DNA of 64,000 nt from DASWJQ01 sp036397095 (lineage in GTDB: Bacteria > Chloroflexota > Anaerolineae > Anaerolineales > E44-bin32). Positions 16,925 to 24,925 of this stretch are shown here, one piece after another (position 1 is the stretch's first letter; each line of letters opens with the position of its first letter). Both the position numbers and the translations under genes were made by a program. The notes below the pieces were generated by a model. That model made no database searches. It had not been told where the DNA came from and was given only the letters and a program-made list of their open reading frames with translations. The DNA is taken from the NCBI GenBank assembly GCA_036397095.1, contig DASWJQ010000085.1:31084-95083 (forward strand). Direction: 5' to 3'.

Positions 16925-18384
16925 GAGTTGGCGCTGCTGGCGGCCGGAACTTCGGTGGCCGCCGGCGCCAGTTCAACGTCGGAGCAGATGGCTCGGTTTT
17001 CCGTGACGATGGCAGCCACTGTCGGGTCGCTGCCGTAGGCCGTCATCAATTGGGAGAACAGCTCTTCAGCTCGGTCGCAGTAGTCGGCCTGCGGCGGGTT
17101 GTGCAGGAAGGCCAGCGCCGAGGCGTACGTGTAGTAATACTCCAGGCTGTCACCGCCCAGGCGCAGACCCGGCACCGCCGTGCCATAGCTGGCCAGCTCC
17201 ACGTCTTCCTCGCAGATCAGGATGCGCAGCGTGGTGCACAGCAGCTCGGCCGTCTCTTCGACAGTGCAGCCTTCAACGGCGCACTTCAGGGTCGGCAGGG
17301 CGCTCTCGTAGTTGCGGCCCTTGTAGTACACGATGCCCAAGAAGCCATACAGTTCCGGATTGCCCGGGTCGAGCAACACGGCCCGTTCGACGTTGCGTGC
17401 GGCGACGAAGAACTCGCCTTCCTGCAGGTAGGTCCGCCCGATTGCCAGATAGGGGATCGGGTCCTGAATGCCATTTTGTTGGTTAATCCTGGCTGCCCGG
17501 TCGAAGGCCGCCAACGCCTGATCGATCAGCTCATTACGCACATTCTGCGCCACCGCCCCGCCGGCCAGGCGGCGATAGTTGGCCCCCATGCGCAGGTACA
17601 GAAAGGTCAGGTTAGGGTTGATCGAAATGGCCTTGCTGTACTCCTCGATCGCCTGACGGTAGGAGCCGTTGTTCTCCAGCACCTGGCCGAAGACACGGTG
17701 CGCATCCACGCGTGCGTCCCGGTCCAACTGACCGGCCAATGCCTCGGCGTCGAGGGCCGCCTGCTCAGCGAAGTCGTAGGCTTGCACGTAGTCGCCCTGG
17801 TCGACATACACCTCGGCCCGGAACGCCCGCGCCAGGATCGACTCAGGATCCAATTGAATGGCCCGGATGGCGGCTTCGTTGGCTTCCTTGAGGTAGTCGT
17901 CTGACAGGCTGGGATTGTCACCAGCATACTCGCCGGCCGACCAGTCGTAGACCAGGGCCCGGATTGCCTGGACAAAGCCGTCCTCCGGCGCCAGCTCGGT
18001 GGCCCGCTCGATCGATTGCCGGGCCTCGGCCAGGCGGGCCTGGCGGTCGGCCTGGTTCGATTGCAGCGCGCTGTAGTAGGTTTGGACGCGCGCCAGCGAG
18101 GCCCACAACTGCGCGTCGTTCGGCTCGACGGCCACACCATTCTGGTAGGCAATAACCGCCCGCCGCAAGTCTCCCGACGACACCTGGGCCTGGGCCTCTT
18201 CGGCAAACGAACCGCCGGTTCGGGTTGCGGTCGGCGTTGCAAGGAACAGCGGTTGCACCTGGCCGGTTTCACGCAGGCGCAGCAGCAGCACACCGAGTGC
18301 GATAAGCGCCAGCAAGAAGCCAATCCGCCACGGGTTGGGCCCGCGCTCAGCGCTTAGTCGGAGTTGTTGTCCACGAAGCTGCAT
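16921..18384 (-). CDS. Membrane-anchored tetratricopeptide repeat protein
   Basis: A 487-residue protein: a short basic N-terminus, one membrane helix (about 20-37), a Thr/Pro linker (ATPTATRTGG), then TPR-type helical repeats to about residue 440 and a low-complexity Ala-rich tail. TPR hallmarks include AYQNGVAVEPNDAQLW, SIERATELAPEDGF, AIRAIQLDPESILAR and AISINPNLTFLYLRMG. The topology suggests an extracytoplasmic scaffold. It lies 18 bases after a paralogous gene and shares its promoter. The specific partner is unknown. Confidence 0.88.
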   Translation of the reverse strand: MQLRGQQLRLSAERGPNPWRIGFLLALIALGVLLLRLRETGQVQPLFLATPTATRTGGSFAEEAQAQVSSGDLRRAVIAYQNGVAVEPNDAQLWASLARVQTYYSALQSNQADRQARLAEARQSIERATELAPEDGFVQAIRALVYDWSAGEYAGDNPSLSDDYLKEANEAAIRAIQLDPESILARAFRAEVYVDQGDYVQAYDFAEQAALDAEALAGQLDRDARVDAHRVFGQVLENNGSYRQAIEEYSKAISINPNLTFLYLRMGANYRRLAGGAVAQNVRNELIDQALAAFDRAARINQQNGIQDPIPYLAIGRTYLQEGEFFVAARNVERAVLLDPGNPELYGFLGIVYYKGRNYESALPTLKCAVEGCTVEETAELLCTTLRILICEEDVELASYGTAVPGLRLGGDSLEYYYTYASALAFLHNPPQADYCDRAEELFSQLMTAYGSDPTVAAIVTENRAICSDVELAPAATEVPAASSANS

Positions 18385-18402
18385 GGGGGCAGGCGGCGGC
18401 GC

Positions 18403-19902
18403 TCAGCCGGGCGGGGTAGCGCTGGGCGTTGGGGTCGGCGTGGTTTCGAGTTGGCCACAGACGCGCAGGGCCTCTTCGGCGTTGAAACGAGCGGTCTCGT
18501 CGTCCTGGATGCCAAGCAGGATCGCCTGGGCCACATCGGCCGCCGCCACGCACTGGCCGCTCTCGGCCAGCGCCAACGCATACGTGTAGTACAGCTCGAC
18601 CGCCTGGCTGTCACCCGGATCGAGCGCCAGCCCTTGGACCGTCATGGGCGGCAGGATGTCTTCAACGATGCCCATCAACGTCTGTTCACTGGGGGCGGCG
18701 GCCTCGACAGCGCCTTCCGTCGCCGGCGCGATGCGCAGGGCCAGCGGATCGCCGGCCGGCTGGTCACGCAGCGTGACCCGGACCGTATCACCGACCGCAG
18801 GTTGGCCTTCGATCTGGGTGGCGTCGGTCACTTGTAGGGTCTGGCCATTGACGGTCCAGGTGCCAGGGATGGCCCCGCCGCGGATGGCCCAGGTCAATTC
18901 CTCAACGGCGCCATCCAGGTCGTTGTTCTTGCGGTACATCTGGCCCAGGATGCCGTGGAGCACCGGGTTGGACGGGTTGAGCCGAACGGCATCGGCGGCA
19001 TATTGGCTGGCGCGGGCATATTGGCCCACCCGGGCATAAGCCAGCACAATGCGGCGCAACGGAATGGTGTCCGTTGGCGCCAGCGAACTGGCTCGCACGT
19101 AACGGTCGATGGCGGTGTCGGTGTCGAGCAGCGCCAGGTACATGTCGCCAACTTTGATGTAGAGCAGCGACAAGTTGCCATTGATCGCCAACGCCGTCTC
19201 GTAGGCGGCCAACGCGCTCTCGTAGTTGCCGGTTGACTCCCAAACCACGCCCAGGGCGCGCTGGGCATCGAGTGAATTGGGATCCAGGGCGACGGCCCGC
19301 TCGGCCGCTTCACGCGCCAATTGGTAGGTGTCCTCACCGGCAAACAGGTATTCATCAATCAGAATTTCGGCGTTGTAGGCCTGCACGCGGGCATTCTGTG
19401 GGTTTTGCGCCAGCGCCCGGTCCATCTGCACGCGGGCTTGGTCAAGCAGGCTGAGGCGCTCACCTACGTCATTGGTGGCGTTGGCCTCCAAGTCCAGGAT
19501 CCAGGCCAGCGTTGCCGCCGCTGGCGCCGAGTTGGCATCGATCAGCAGTGCATTGCGGGCGTTGGTCTCCGCCTGCTCCAGATCCCCTCCCCAGGCCTGC
19601 AGCCGGGCGAGTTCAATGTAGTAGCTGGCCACGCCGGGGTCGACTTCAATGGCCTCGTTGTAGGCCCGCTGGGCCTGTTCAAGTTTGCCCGCCTGGTACA
19701 GGCTCTCGGCTTCAAGCAGGATGGCCGCCGGACTGCGCGTCGGGGTTGCCGTCGGCACAAAGAGCGGCGGCACGGTCGGCACGATGACCCGCTCCAGATA
19801 GACGGCGCCGGCAATCAGCGCCAGCAGGAAGAGGATGCGCAGTGGGTTCGACGGCTTGCGTCGCTTCTTGCGCATGCTCCATTTGCTACCGCTCAAATAC
19901 AT
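18403..19902 (-). CDS. Membrane-anchored TPR protein with DUF5666-like insertion
   Basis: A 499-residue paralogue of its neighbour: a basic N-terminus, membrane helix about 23-40, PTATPTRSP linker, and TPRs across about 55-340. Unlike the others it carries a 45-residue beta-type segment at about 347-393 (GTWTVNGQTLQVTDATQI..., ending VGDTVRVTLRD...). That segment resembles DUF5666. The helical repeat pattern then resumes. It ends with PTPTPSATPPG. The start is the ATG at 19902; an in-frame ATG at 19875 (MRKKRRK) is possible. Function is unknown. Confidence 0.85.
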   Translation of the reverse strand: MYLSGSKWSMRKKRRKPSNPLRILFLLALIAGAVYLERVIVPTVPPLFVPTATPTRSPAAILLEAESLYQAGKLEQAQRAYNEAIEVDPGVASYYIELARLQAWGGDLEQAETNARNALLIDANSAPAAATLAWILDLEANATNDVGERLSLLDQARVQMDRALAQNPQNARVQAYNAEILIDEYLFAGEDTYQLAREAAERAVALDPNSLDAQRALGVVWESTGNYESALAAYETALAINGNLSLLYIKVGDMYLALLDTDTAIDRYVRASSLAPTDTIPLRRIVLAYARVGQYARASQYAADAVRLNPSNPVLHGILGQMYRKNNDLDGAVEELTWAIRGGAIPGTWTVNGQTLQVTDATQIEGQPAVGDTVRVTLRDQPAGDPLALRIAPATEGAVEAAAPSEQTLMGIVEDILPPMTVQGLALDPGDSQAVELYYTYALALAESGQCVAAADVAQAILLGIQDDETARFNAEEALRVCGQLETTPTPTPSATPPG

Positions 19903-19953
19903 CGCACCATCTCATTGGCATCGTGGGAACCATCACAAGGGGGGTGGATGGGC

Positions 19954-19983
19954 ATCATACCACTCCGTTTTCGGCAGGGTCAA
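19954..19983 (-). promoter_or_regulatory. Promoter of the minus-strand TPR pair
   Basis: TTGACC (19978-19983), an 18-base spacer, and TATGAT (19954-19959) with a TGG extension, on the minus strand. The start would be near 19947. It is back to back with the plus-strand -10 at 20002. Confidence 0.75.
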
Positions 19984-20001
19984 GAATAGGCGGCGGCGCG
20001 G

Positions 20002-20007
20002 TATAAT
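20002..20007 (+). promoter_or_regulatory. -10 element of the divergent TPR gene, predicted leaderless
   Basis: A consensus TATAAT ending seven bases before the ATG at 20015. The transcript would begin at or within a base of the start codon. No Shine-Dalgarno sequence is present between them. Confidence 0.6.
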
Positions 20008-20014
20008 CCGCCGC

Positions 20015-21082
20015 ATGTCCTCCGAAACCACGCCCTCCGCGGCCGCAGGACACACTCCGCCCGTCAGCGACACCAACCCGAACGGCGACGGCCAGCTCCA
20101 AGCCACCAGCGTGTGGCGCCGGCTGCGCTGGTTCTTGTTGGTTTTCGTCCTGATCGTAATTGCCGGCTCCCTGGCAGGCTATGCCAGTGGGCTGCGGCAG
20201 CGCAGCCAGGCCGAGCGCCAGGAGCGTGCCCTACAGGCCCAACAGCAGTTCGATCTTGGCGTGGAAGACCTGGCAGCTGGCCGTTACCAGTTGGCCCAGC
20301 AGCGCTTCGAGTTTGTCATCCAGATCGATCCAGGTTACCCCGGGGTAGCCGAGAGGCTGGCCGAAGCCTTGGTGGCGCTCAACCAACCGACCGCTCGGCC
20401 CACCTCGCAGGCGTCTCCGACCCCCAATCTGGCGCCGGTCGAAGAGCTGTACGATCAATCAATGGCCGCCCTGCAGGCCGAGGATTGGAGCCTGGCGATC
20501 GAGACACTGCTGACCTTGCGCTCCAAGGACGCTGGCTACCGGGCGGTCGAAGTCGACGGCCTGATGTACCAGGCGTTGCGCAACCGGGGAATCCAGCGCA
20601 TCGCCAACGAAGGTTTGCTCGAAGAGGGCATGTACGACCTGGCCCGCGCCCAAACCTTCGGCCCGCTGGACCGAGATGCCAGCAATTGGAAGAGCTGGGC
20701 CGAGCTCTACCTCAAGGCCAACAGCTACATGGGGGTGAATTGGGGCCAGGCGGTGGCGCACTTCGCCGAGGTCTACCTCGTCGCCCCCTACATGCGCAAT
20801 GATGCCTACATCAAGTATGGCATTTCGGCCCAACGCTATGCAGACTTGCTGGTGGATACCGGCGATCCATGTGCCGCCGAAGAGATGTACGACCAATCGC
20901 TGCTGGCCTGGGACAACGCCACTGTCTATCCAACGGCAACCGAGGCCCGCGATTTGTGCCGCACGGCGACCTTCCAGCCACCACCGCCCGAGCCAACCGC
21001 GACGCCTGGCGGCGAGACCCCCACGCCGACCGAGACTCCAGAGGGAGGCAGCGGGAACGGTGGCGAGGGAGACGGGGGCTAA
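20015..21082 (+). CDS. Membrane-anchored TPR protein
   Basis: A 355-residue protein with a 35-residue soluble N-terminus, one membrane helix (about 38-59), then TPR-like helices (FDLGVEDLAAGRYQLAQQRFEFVIQIDPGYPGV is preceded by a charged coil). It closes with a Pro/Thr-rich and Gly-rich tail (PTATPGGETPTPTETP). Domain order and linkers match the two minus-strand TPR proteins, so the three form a divergent paralogous group. The ATG at 20015 fits a leaderless transcript; the frame is open further upstream but overlaps the other promoter. Function is unknown. Confidence 0.85.
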   Translation: MSSETTPSAAAGHTPPVSDTNPNGDGQLQATSVWRRLRWFLLVFVLIVIAGSLAGYASGLRQRSQAERQERALQAQQQFDLGVEDLAAGRYQLAQQRFEFVIQIDPGYPGVAERLAEALVALNQPTARPTSQASPTPNLAPVEELYDQSMAALQAEDWSLAIETLLTLRSKDAGYRAVEVDGLMYQALRNRGIQRIANEGLLEEGMYDLARAQTFGPLDRDASNWKSWAELYLKANSYMGVNWGQAVAHFAEVYLVAPYMRNDAYIKYGISAQRYADLLVDTGDPCAAEEMYDQSLLAWDNATVYPTATEARDLCRTATFQPPPPEPTATPGGETPTPTETPEGGSGNGGEGDGG

Positions 21083-21088
21083 GGCTCA

Positions 21089-21580
21089 ATGCCAGCCTGG
21101 GCGCTGACACTCGCCTACTGGGTGCATATGGCGGCCACCGTGGTCTGGATCGGTGGCCTTTTCTTTCAAGCCGTCGTGGTGTCGCCCGCTTTATCGGCGA
21201 CGCTTCCGCCTGAACAGGCCGCCCGGCTGCTGCGCTCGCTGCGGCGCCGCTTCTCCCCCCTGGCCTGGTTCAGCCTGGTGCTCCTCATTGCCACCGGACT
21301 GGCTCAGATGAGCGGCAGCCCCCACTACACTGGCCTGCTGCAAATCGGCAACACCTGGTCGGCGGCCATTCTGGCCAAACACCTGGTGATCGGCTTGATG
21401 GTGCTGGCCGCCGCCGCCCAGACCTGGCTGCTCCAGCCCGAACTCGAGCGGGCACTGCTGCGGCCGGAGCCGACCGGAGCCTCCCAACACAGCGCACAGC
21501 GCTACCGCCAGTTGACCTCGGTCAATCTGGTGTTGGGCCTTGTTGTGCTGGCCCTGACCGCCGTCGCCCGTACCGCCTAA
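21089..21580 (+). CDS. CopD-like / DUF4149-type membrane protein
   Basis: A 163-residue protein with four membrane helices. The N-terminal YWVHMAATVVWIGGLFFQAVVV and the later AKHLVIGLMVLAAAAQTWLL with conserved His resemble the CopD copper-resistance membrane domain. The match is by pattern only, and a copper role is inferred. It begins six bases after the TPR gene stop, so it is co-transcribed with it. There is no strong ribosome-binding site, so translation may be coupled. Confidence 0.7.
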   Translation: MPAWALTLAYWVHMAATVVWIGGLFFQAVVVSPALSATLPPEQAARLLRSLRRRFSPLAWFSLVLLIATGLAQMSGSPHYTGLLQIGNTWSAAILAKHLVIGLMVLAAAAQTWLLQPELERALLRPEPTGASQHSAQRYRQLTSVNLVLGLVVLALTAVARTA

Positions 21581-21625
21581 TACCTACAGCGGCATACAAC
21601 TTGCAACCTTCCCTGCCGACGAGGC

Positions 21626-22087
21626 ATGTATATGGCAGGGATGACACTGTTGGATTTGACACTATGGCTGGCTGTGGCCGCCCTCTACCTGGGGTTCGCC
21701 TGCGTGCTCGGCGTGCTGGTGCGCCAGGCCCGCGCCGCCGGCGACCGTTGGCTGATCGCCCTCAGCCTGGTGCACGCCATCCTGGTTGTGACACCGGCCA
21801 GCGTGCTGGTGCTGAACTGGAGCGCCTGGCCGACCGCCGTGGGCGTAGGACTGCTCATCGCCGGGGTCGCCGCCGCCTGGACCGGCCTTGAACGGCCCGC
21901 CTGGGTGCCGGCCAGTTGGTGGCAGCAAGCCTTTGCCCAGCGCTACTTCGGCATCGCCATGACCGTGGCCGCCTTGTGGTCATTGGTTTGGATCTGGCGC
22001 CAACCGGCGCTCGGACCCTCGATCGTGGCCGGCGCCGCGCTGGCGGCGGCCCTGACCTCGTTTGCTCGCACACCCCAGCCCGCCTAG
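21626..22087 (+). CDS. Hypothetical membrane protein
   Basis: A 153-residue protein with four or five hydrophobic helices (roughly 8-30, 42-62, 67-86, 107-125, 130-147) and short basic loops. I recognise no family. Start codons at 21626, 21632 and 21641 are all possible; the last has GGCAGGG immediately upstream, and I list the longest form. It is a membrane gene in the same direction as its neighbours. Confidence 0.65.
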   Translation: MYMAGMTLLDLTLWLAVAALYLGFACVLGVLVRQARAAGDRWLIALSLVHAILVVTPASVLVLNWSAWPTAVGVGLLIAGVAAAWTGLERPAWVPASWWQQAFAQRYFGIAMTVAALWSLVWIWRQPALGPSIVAGAALAAALTSFARTPQPA

Positions 22088-22105
22088 GCCCAAACTTCCT
22101 TAGGG

Positions 22106-22111
22106 TACAAT
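22106..22111 (+). promoter_or_regulatory. -10 element (TACAAT) upstream of rnz
   Basis: TACAAT ending eight bases before an ATG at 22120. This arrangement repeats the leaderless-type spacing seen at 20002, 53670 and 58243. It conflicts with the preferred rnz start at 22171. Confidence 0.45.
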
Positions 22112-22170
22112 GACGGCGGATGGCCCTGACGGGGCCATTGTCTTGTCCGCGCTCCTTCCCGAGGCCGGCG

Positions 22171-23091
22171 TTGTTCGAATTGACCTTTCTAGGCACCTCC
22201 GCATCGGCACCGTCGGTCCATCGCGGCCTGTCCTCGCAGATTATCTCCTTCCGAGACCATCGCTTCCTGGTGGACTGTGGCGAAGGCACCCAGCGCCAGA
22301 TCTTACGCGCTGGCGTCGGCTTCCGCCGCCTGAACCGGGTTTTGATCACCCACGGCCACCTCGACCACATTCTTGGTCTGGGTGGTCTGCTCTCGACCTT
22401 TGCCCGCTGGGAGGCGATCGACAAACTTGAGATCTGGGCCGGCCGCTGGGCCCTCGAGCGCATTCACGACCTGGTGTTCGGCGTCGTGCTGCGCGGCGCC
22501 CGACCACAGCTTCAAGTGGACCTGATTCCCGTCGAGGCGGGTGTGATACTCGAGGAAGACGGCCTGACGGTGACCGCCTTCCCCGTCAGCCACCGCGGGC
22601 CGGACGTATTTGGCTATGCCTTTGAGGAAGCCTCCCGCCGGCCCTTCCTGCCGGACAAGGCCGAGGCGCTCGGTGTGCCGATTGGCCCGATCCGTAAGGA
22701 CCTGGTCGAGGGCCGGCCGGTGACGCTGCCAGATGGGCGCGTGATCGAGCCCGATCTAGTGTTGGGCGAGGCGCGGCGCGGTGCTCGGCTCATCTTCATC
22801 GGCGATTGCGGCCAGACCAGTGACTTGGTGGACGTGTGTCACCGGGCGGATGGGTTGGTGATCGAGGCCACCTATCTCGAATATGAGCGGGAATTGGCGG
22901 AAAAGTTTGGCCATCTGACCGCTCGCCAGGCAGCCGAGTTGGCCCGCCAGGCCGAAGTCGGCCAGTTGTTCCTGACGCACCTTTCGCGCCGTTATCGCGA
23001 GCGCGACATCGCCGCCGAGGCGGCCGAGGTCTATCCGCAAGTCCATGTCGCCCGCGACTTCGACCATTTCCAGATCCGCCGCGCCGAGTAG
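22171..23091 (+). CDS. rnz: Ribonuclease Z
   Basis: A 306-residue metallo-beta-lactamase-fold endonuclease that matures tRNA 3' ends. It has the N-terminal FELTFLGTSASAPS, the zinc motif THGHLDHILGLGG, FPVSHRGPDVFGYAFEE, the late FIGDCGQT, and the closing LTHLSRRY. I prefer the TTG at 22171 (GAGG six bases upstream) because family members start 4-5 residues before FLGT. An in-frame ATG at 22120 adds 17 residues and has leaderless-type promoter spacing. A palindromic repeat pair begins three bases after the stop. Confidence 0.92.
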   Translation: MFELTFLGTSASAPSVHRGLSSQIISFRDHRFLVDCGEGTQRQILRAGVGFRRLNRVLITHGHLDHILGLGGLLSTFARWEAIDKLEIWAGRWALERIHDLVFGVVLRGARPQLQVDLIPVEAGVILEEDGLTVTAFPVSHRGPDVFGYAFEEASRRPFLPDKAEALGVPIGPIRKDLVEGRPVTLPDGRVIEPDLVLGEARRGARLIFIGDCGQTSDLVDVCHRADGLVIEATYLEYERELAEKFGHLTARQAAELARQAEVGQLFLTHLSRRYRERDIAAEAAEVYPQVHVARDFDHFQIRRAE

Positions 23092-23093
23092 GC

Positions 23094-23162
23094 GGACTTC
23101 CCGGAAGTCCCGTAGGGCGTATGCTGAAGCCAATTGCAGCACGAGGGACTTCCGGGAAGTCC
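23094..23162. repeat. Inverted pair of GGACTTCCGGGAAGTCC repeats
   Basis: GGACTTCCCGGAAGTCC at 23094-23110 and GGACTTCCGGGAAGTCC at 23146-23162, 35 bases apart. They are the same units as at 4136-4203, in the other relative order. The first begins three bases past the rnz stop, so it could also cap the transcript. Confidence 0.8.
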
Positions 23163-23196
23163 ACTATTCGCGGTACGATAGCGACGGAGGCCGAAC

Positions 23197-23430
23197 ATGC
23201 CACTTTACGAGTACTACTGCAGCGAGTGCCGCCAGACCTTTGACGCCCTGCGCTCGATGGGCCAGGCCGACGCCGCCATCGCCTGCTCGGCCTGCGGCAG
23301 TGCGCACACCGCGCGCGCCCTGTCACTGATCGCCTCGCCGCTCATCGGCAAGGACTCACCCGACTTGGGCGCCGCCAAGAGCGGCGGAGGCTGTGCCTGC
23401 GGGGGAATGTGTAGCTGCGGGGGGCACTGA
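23197..23430 (+). CDS. FmdB family zinc-ribbon protein
   Basis: A 77-residue protein beginning MPLYEYYCSECRQTFDALRSM with a second CxxC (CSACGS), the FmdB regulatory-protein zinc ribbon. The tail is rich in Gly and Cys (CACGG, CSCGG), probably a metal-binding end. GGAGG is six bases before the ATG. Members are widespread small proteins without a firm function; the old name comes from a formamidase operon. Confidence 0.92.
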   Translation: MPLYEYYCSECRQTFDALRSMGQADAAIACSACGSAHTARALSLIASPLIGKDSPDLGAAKSGGGCACGGMCSCGGH

Positions 23431-23986
23431 CCAAGGGCGAAATGGCGGGTAACCGTCTTCGGCCGGACGATTTGGTCAGGCACAGCACTGGGATGGCTTG
23501 GTGGTCATTCATCTGACAGACTGAGGGACCAGCACCTTGGGCCTCGACCAGTTCCCTTCGTTCTTCCAGCGCAATGAGCTCGTCCTCAACGGTTTCAAAC
23601 AGCCTCGGGCTAACCCCTGTTCCCGCCGACCTTCGTAGCCGCTCCAATCTTGTCCCCCAGTCCGCCCAATAGAGGTTTGCTGAACCCTGCCCAGCAGGCA
23701 CAAACCGACCACGGCATGCTCCCCGCTTCGACCGCCGGGGTTCCTTGGTTAGCTACCTTGTTTGGAGATCGAACAATGGTGGTTGAACTCTCACCATGAC
23801 AGCTAATCAACATAGCGGCAATCAACCGCTTCTTCGCAATCCATTTGTGCCTTTTTAGCTTCATTCTGCCGGGATCTCATCGAATCAACGCTTAATAAAC
23901 GCTTCGGCACACGCTGAAGAGACGTTGCTTTCGTAATCTGGTGACAGTTTTCAGCCAGCACGCCCAACCGGAGAAGGAGGCACGTC
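23431..23986. other. 556-base gap without a convincing gene
   Basis: Short ORFs exist on the minus strand, but none has a family signature, a good ribosome-binding site or matching codon use. The second half (about 23750-23960) looks visibly AT-richer than its surroundings. CTGACCAA at 23427-23434 can pair with TTGGTCAG at 23472-23479 around a smaller internal hairpin, a possible 3' structure for the FmdB transcript. The end of the gap carries the ribosome-binding site of the next gene. Confidence 0.5.
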
Positions 23987-24193
23987 ATGTCGTACCAATT
24001 GCAGAGTAACGACCAGCGCCTACGGGAGTTCAGCAAGGAGCGCTATCGCGATCTGCGCACCGACGCCGACCAGGAACGCCTGGCCGGCCAGGCTCCCCAA
24101 AGTAAGCGCACGGCCCCCTCGCTTGCTTACGCCCTGGTCCCTCTCGGTGTGGGGCTCGCGCTTCTCCTGCGCGCCCTGACAGCCCTGGCCTAA
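23987..24193 (+). CDS. Small single-helix membrane protein, MSYQ family copy 1
   Basis: A 68-residue protein. The N-terminal 40 residues are polar and charged (MSYQLQSNDQRLREF, then RYRDL and RLAGQA), and the C-terminal 22 are a hydrophobic helix ending LLRALTALA. AAGGAGG lies six bases before the ATG. It is a clear paralogue of the gene at 29882: about 21 of the first 36 residues are identical, with the same total length and topology. I recognise no named family. A 13-bp inverted repeat spans its stop codon. Confidence 0.8.
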   Translation: MSYQLQSNDQRLREFSKERYRDLRTDADQERLAGQAPQSKRTAPSLAYALVPLGVGLALLLRALTALA

Positions 24194-24228
24194 CCCCCCA
24201 GGGCTGTCAGGTTCTCCCACCGGAGAAC
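24176..24228 (+). terminator. Two tandem hairpins across the end of MSYQ copy 1
   Basis: CTGACAGCCCTGG pairs with CCAGGGCTGTCAG (24176-24188 and 24198-24210), a perfect 13-bp stem whose loop holds the TAA stop. GTTCTCC/GGAGAAC (24211-24217 and 24222-24228) follows. There is no T-run, so it could be a terminator, an mRNA-stabilising structure, or a block to read-through into the next gene. Confidence 0.5.
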
Positions 24229-24268
24229 CCCACCCGTATCCGTGATGTCCGATAAGAAGGAGAGCCCC

Positions 24269-24706
24269 ATGTTTAGTCAGAACCGATCCACCGCTCATCC
24301 GCATCTGTTCCAAGCACGCTTCAGCTTTGCCGTCCTCGGCGCCCTGGCCCTGCTGCTGGTGCCGCTGGCAAGCGCCCAGGCCCACGTCGAGCGCCTGGGT
24401 GGAGGCAGCATGGCCGCCGTCGCCGCCCCGCTGGACGGCGGCAGCCCGCAATCGTGGGTGTCGACCGGGCCGGGTTCGGCCGGCGCCAACGCCGCCAAGC
24501 CGTTCGACGGCGCGGCCGGCAGCTTCCATATCGAGGACGGCAGCGGCCAGGGTCCCAGCACCGCCTGGGAGAACGAAGGCGGCGCTGGATTGGGCGCCCA
24601 TGTCGAAATCGACGGCGGCGGATTGATGACTTCGGTCGTCGAGCCGGCGCCCGGCAGGGCAGCTGGCTACAGCCGCACCTTCGCCTGGTTCGTGCTCGGC
24701 AAGTAA
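24269..24706 (+). CDS. Secreted protein of unknown function
   Basis: A 145-residue protein with a typical signal peptide: a basic start, a hydrophobic core (FAVLGALALLLVPL) and an AxA-type site at about ASAQA. The mature part is Gly/Ser/Ala-rich and weakly charged (DGGSPQSWVSTGPG, FHIEDGSGQGPSTAW), with no cysteines. I recognise no family. The ATG at 24269 has AAGGAG six bases upstream. An intrinsic terminator follows at 24834. Confidence 0.72.
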   Translation: MFSQNRSTAHPHLFQARFSFAVLGALALLLVPLASAQAHVERLGGGSMAAVAAPLDGGSPQSWVSTGPGSAGANAAKPFDGAAGSFHIEDGSGQGPSTAWENEGGAGLGAHVEIDGGGLMTSVVEPAPGRAAGYSRTFAWFVLGK

Positions 24707-24833
24707 GGGCAATGCCGGCAGAGGGTAAAAGGCAAGGTGAGCGGCTGCGCCGCCTGCAGCAGCTAGCCTACCGCCCACCCCCGGCCAGCAACAACTGAAA
24801 CGACGCCTTCTCCGGCGAGTAGGGGAGAACTGT

Positions 24834-24870
24834 CGAAGTGCCCGGGTGGTCCCGGGCACTTCGGTTTCTT
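24834..24870 (+). terminator. Intrinsic terminator
   Basis: A perfect 13-bp stem, CGAAGTGCCCGGG with CCCGGGCACTTCG (24834-24846 and 24851-24863), 4-base loop, followed by GTTTCTTGTG. It ends the plus-strand transcript of the secreted protein and lies between convergent genes. Confidence 0.85.
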
Positions 24871-24925
24871 GTGTCATGCTGGCGAGCCGATGGAGCTCGC
24901 CAGATCGGATTTCCTGGCTAGCGGC

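Noticed and set aside
16897..17904. 335-codon plus-strand frame
   Set aside because: Antisense to the TPR gene and crossing the groES promoter.
23610..24036. Minus-strand short ORFs before MSYQ copy 1
   Set aside because: No domain, no ribosome-binding site, and composition unlike neighbouring genes.
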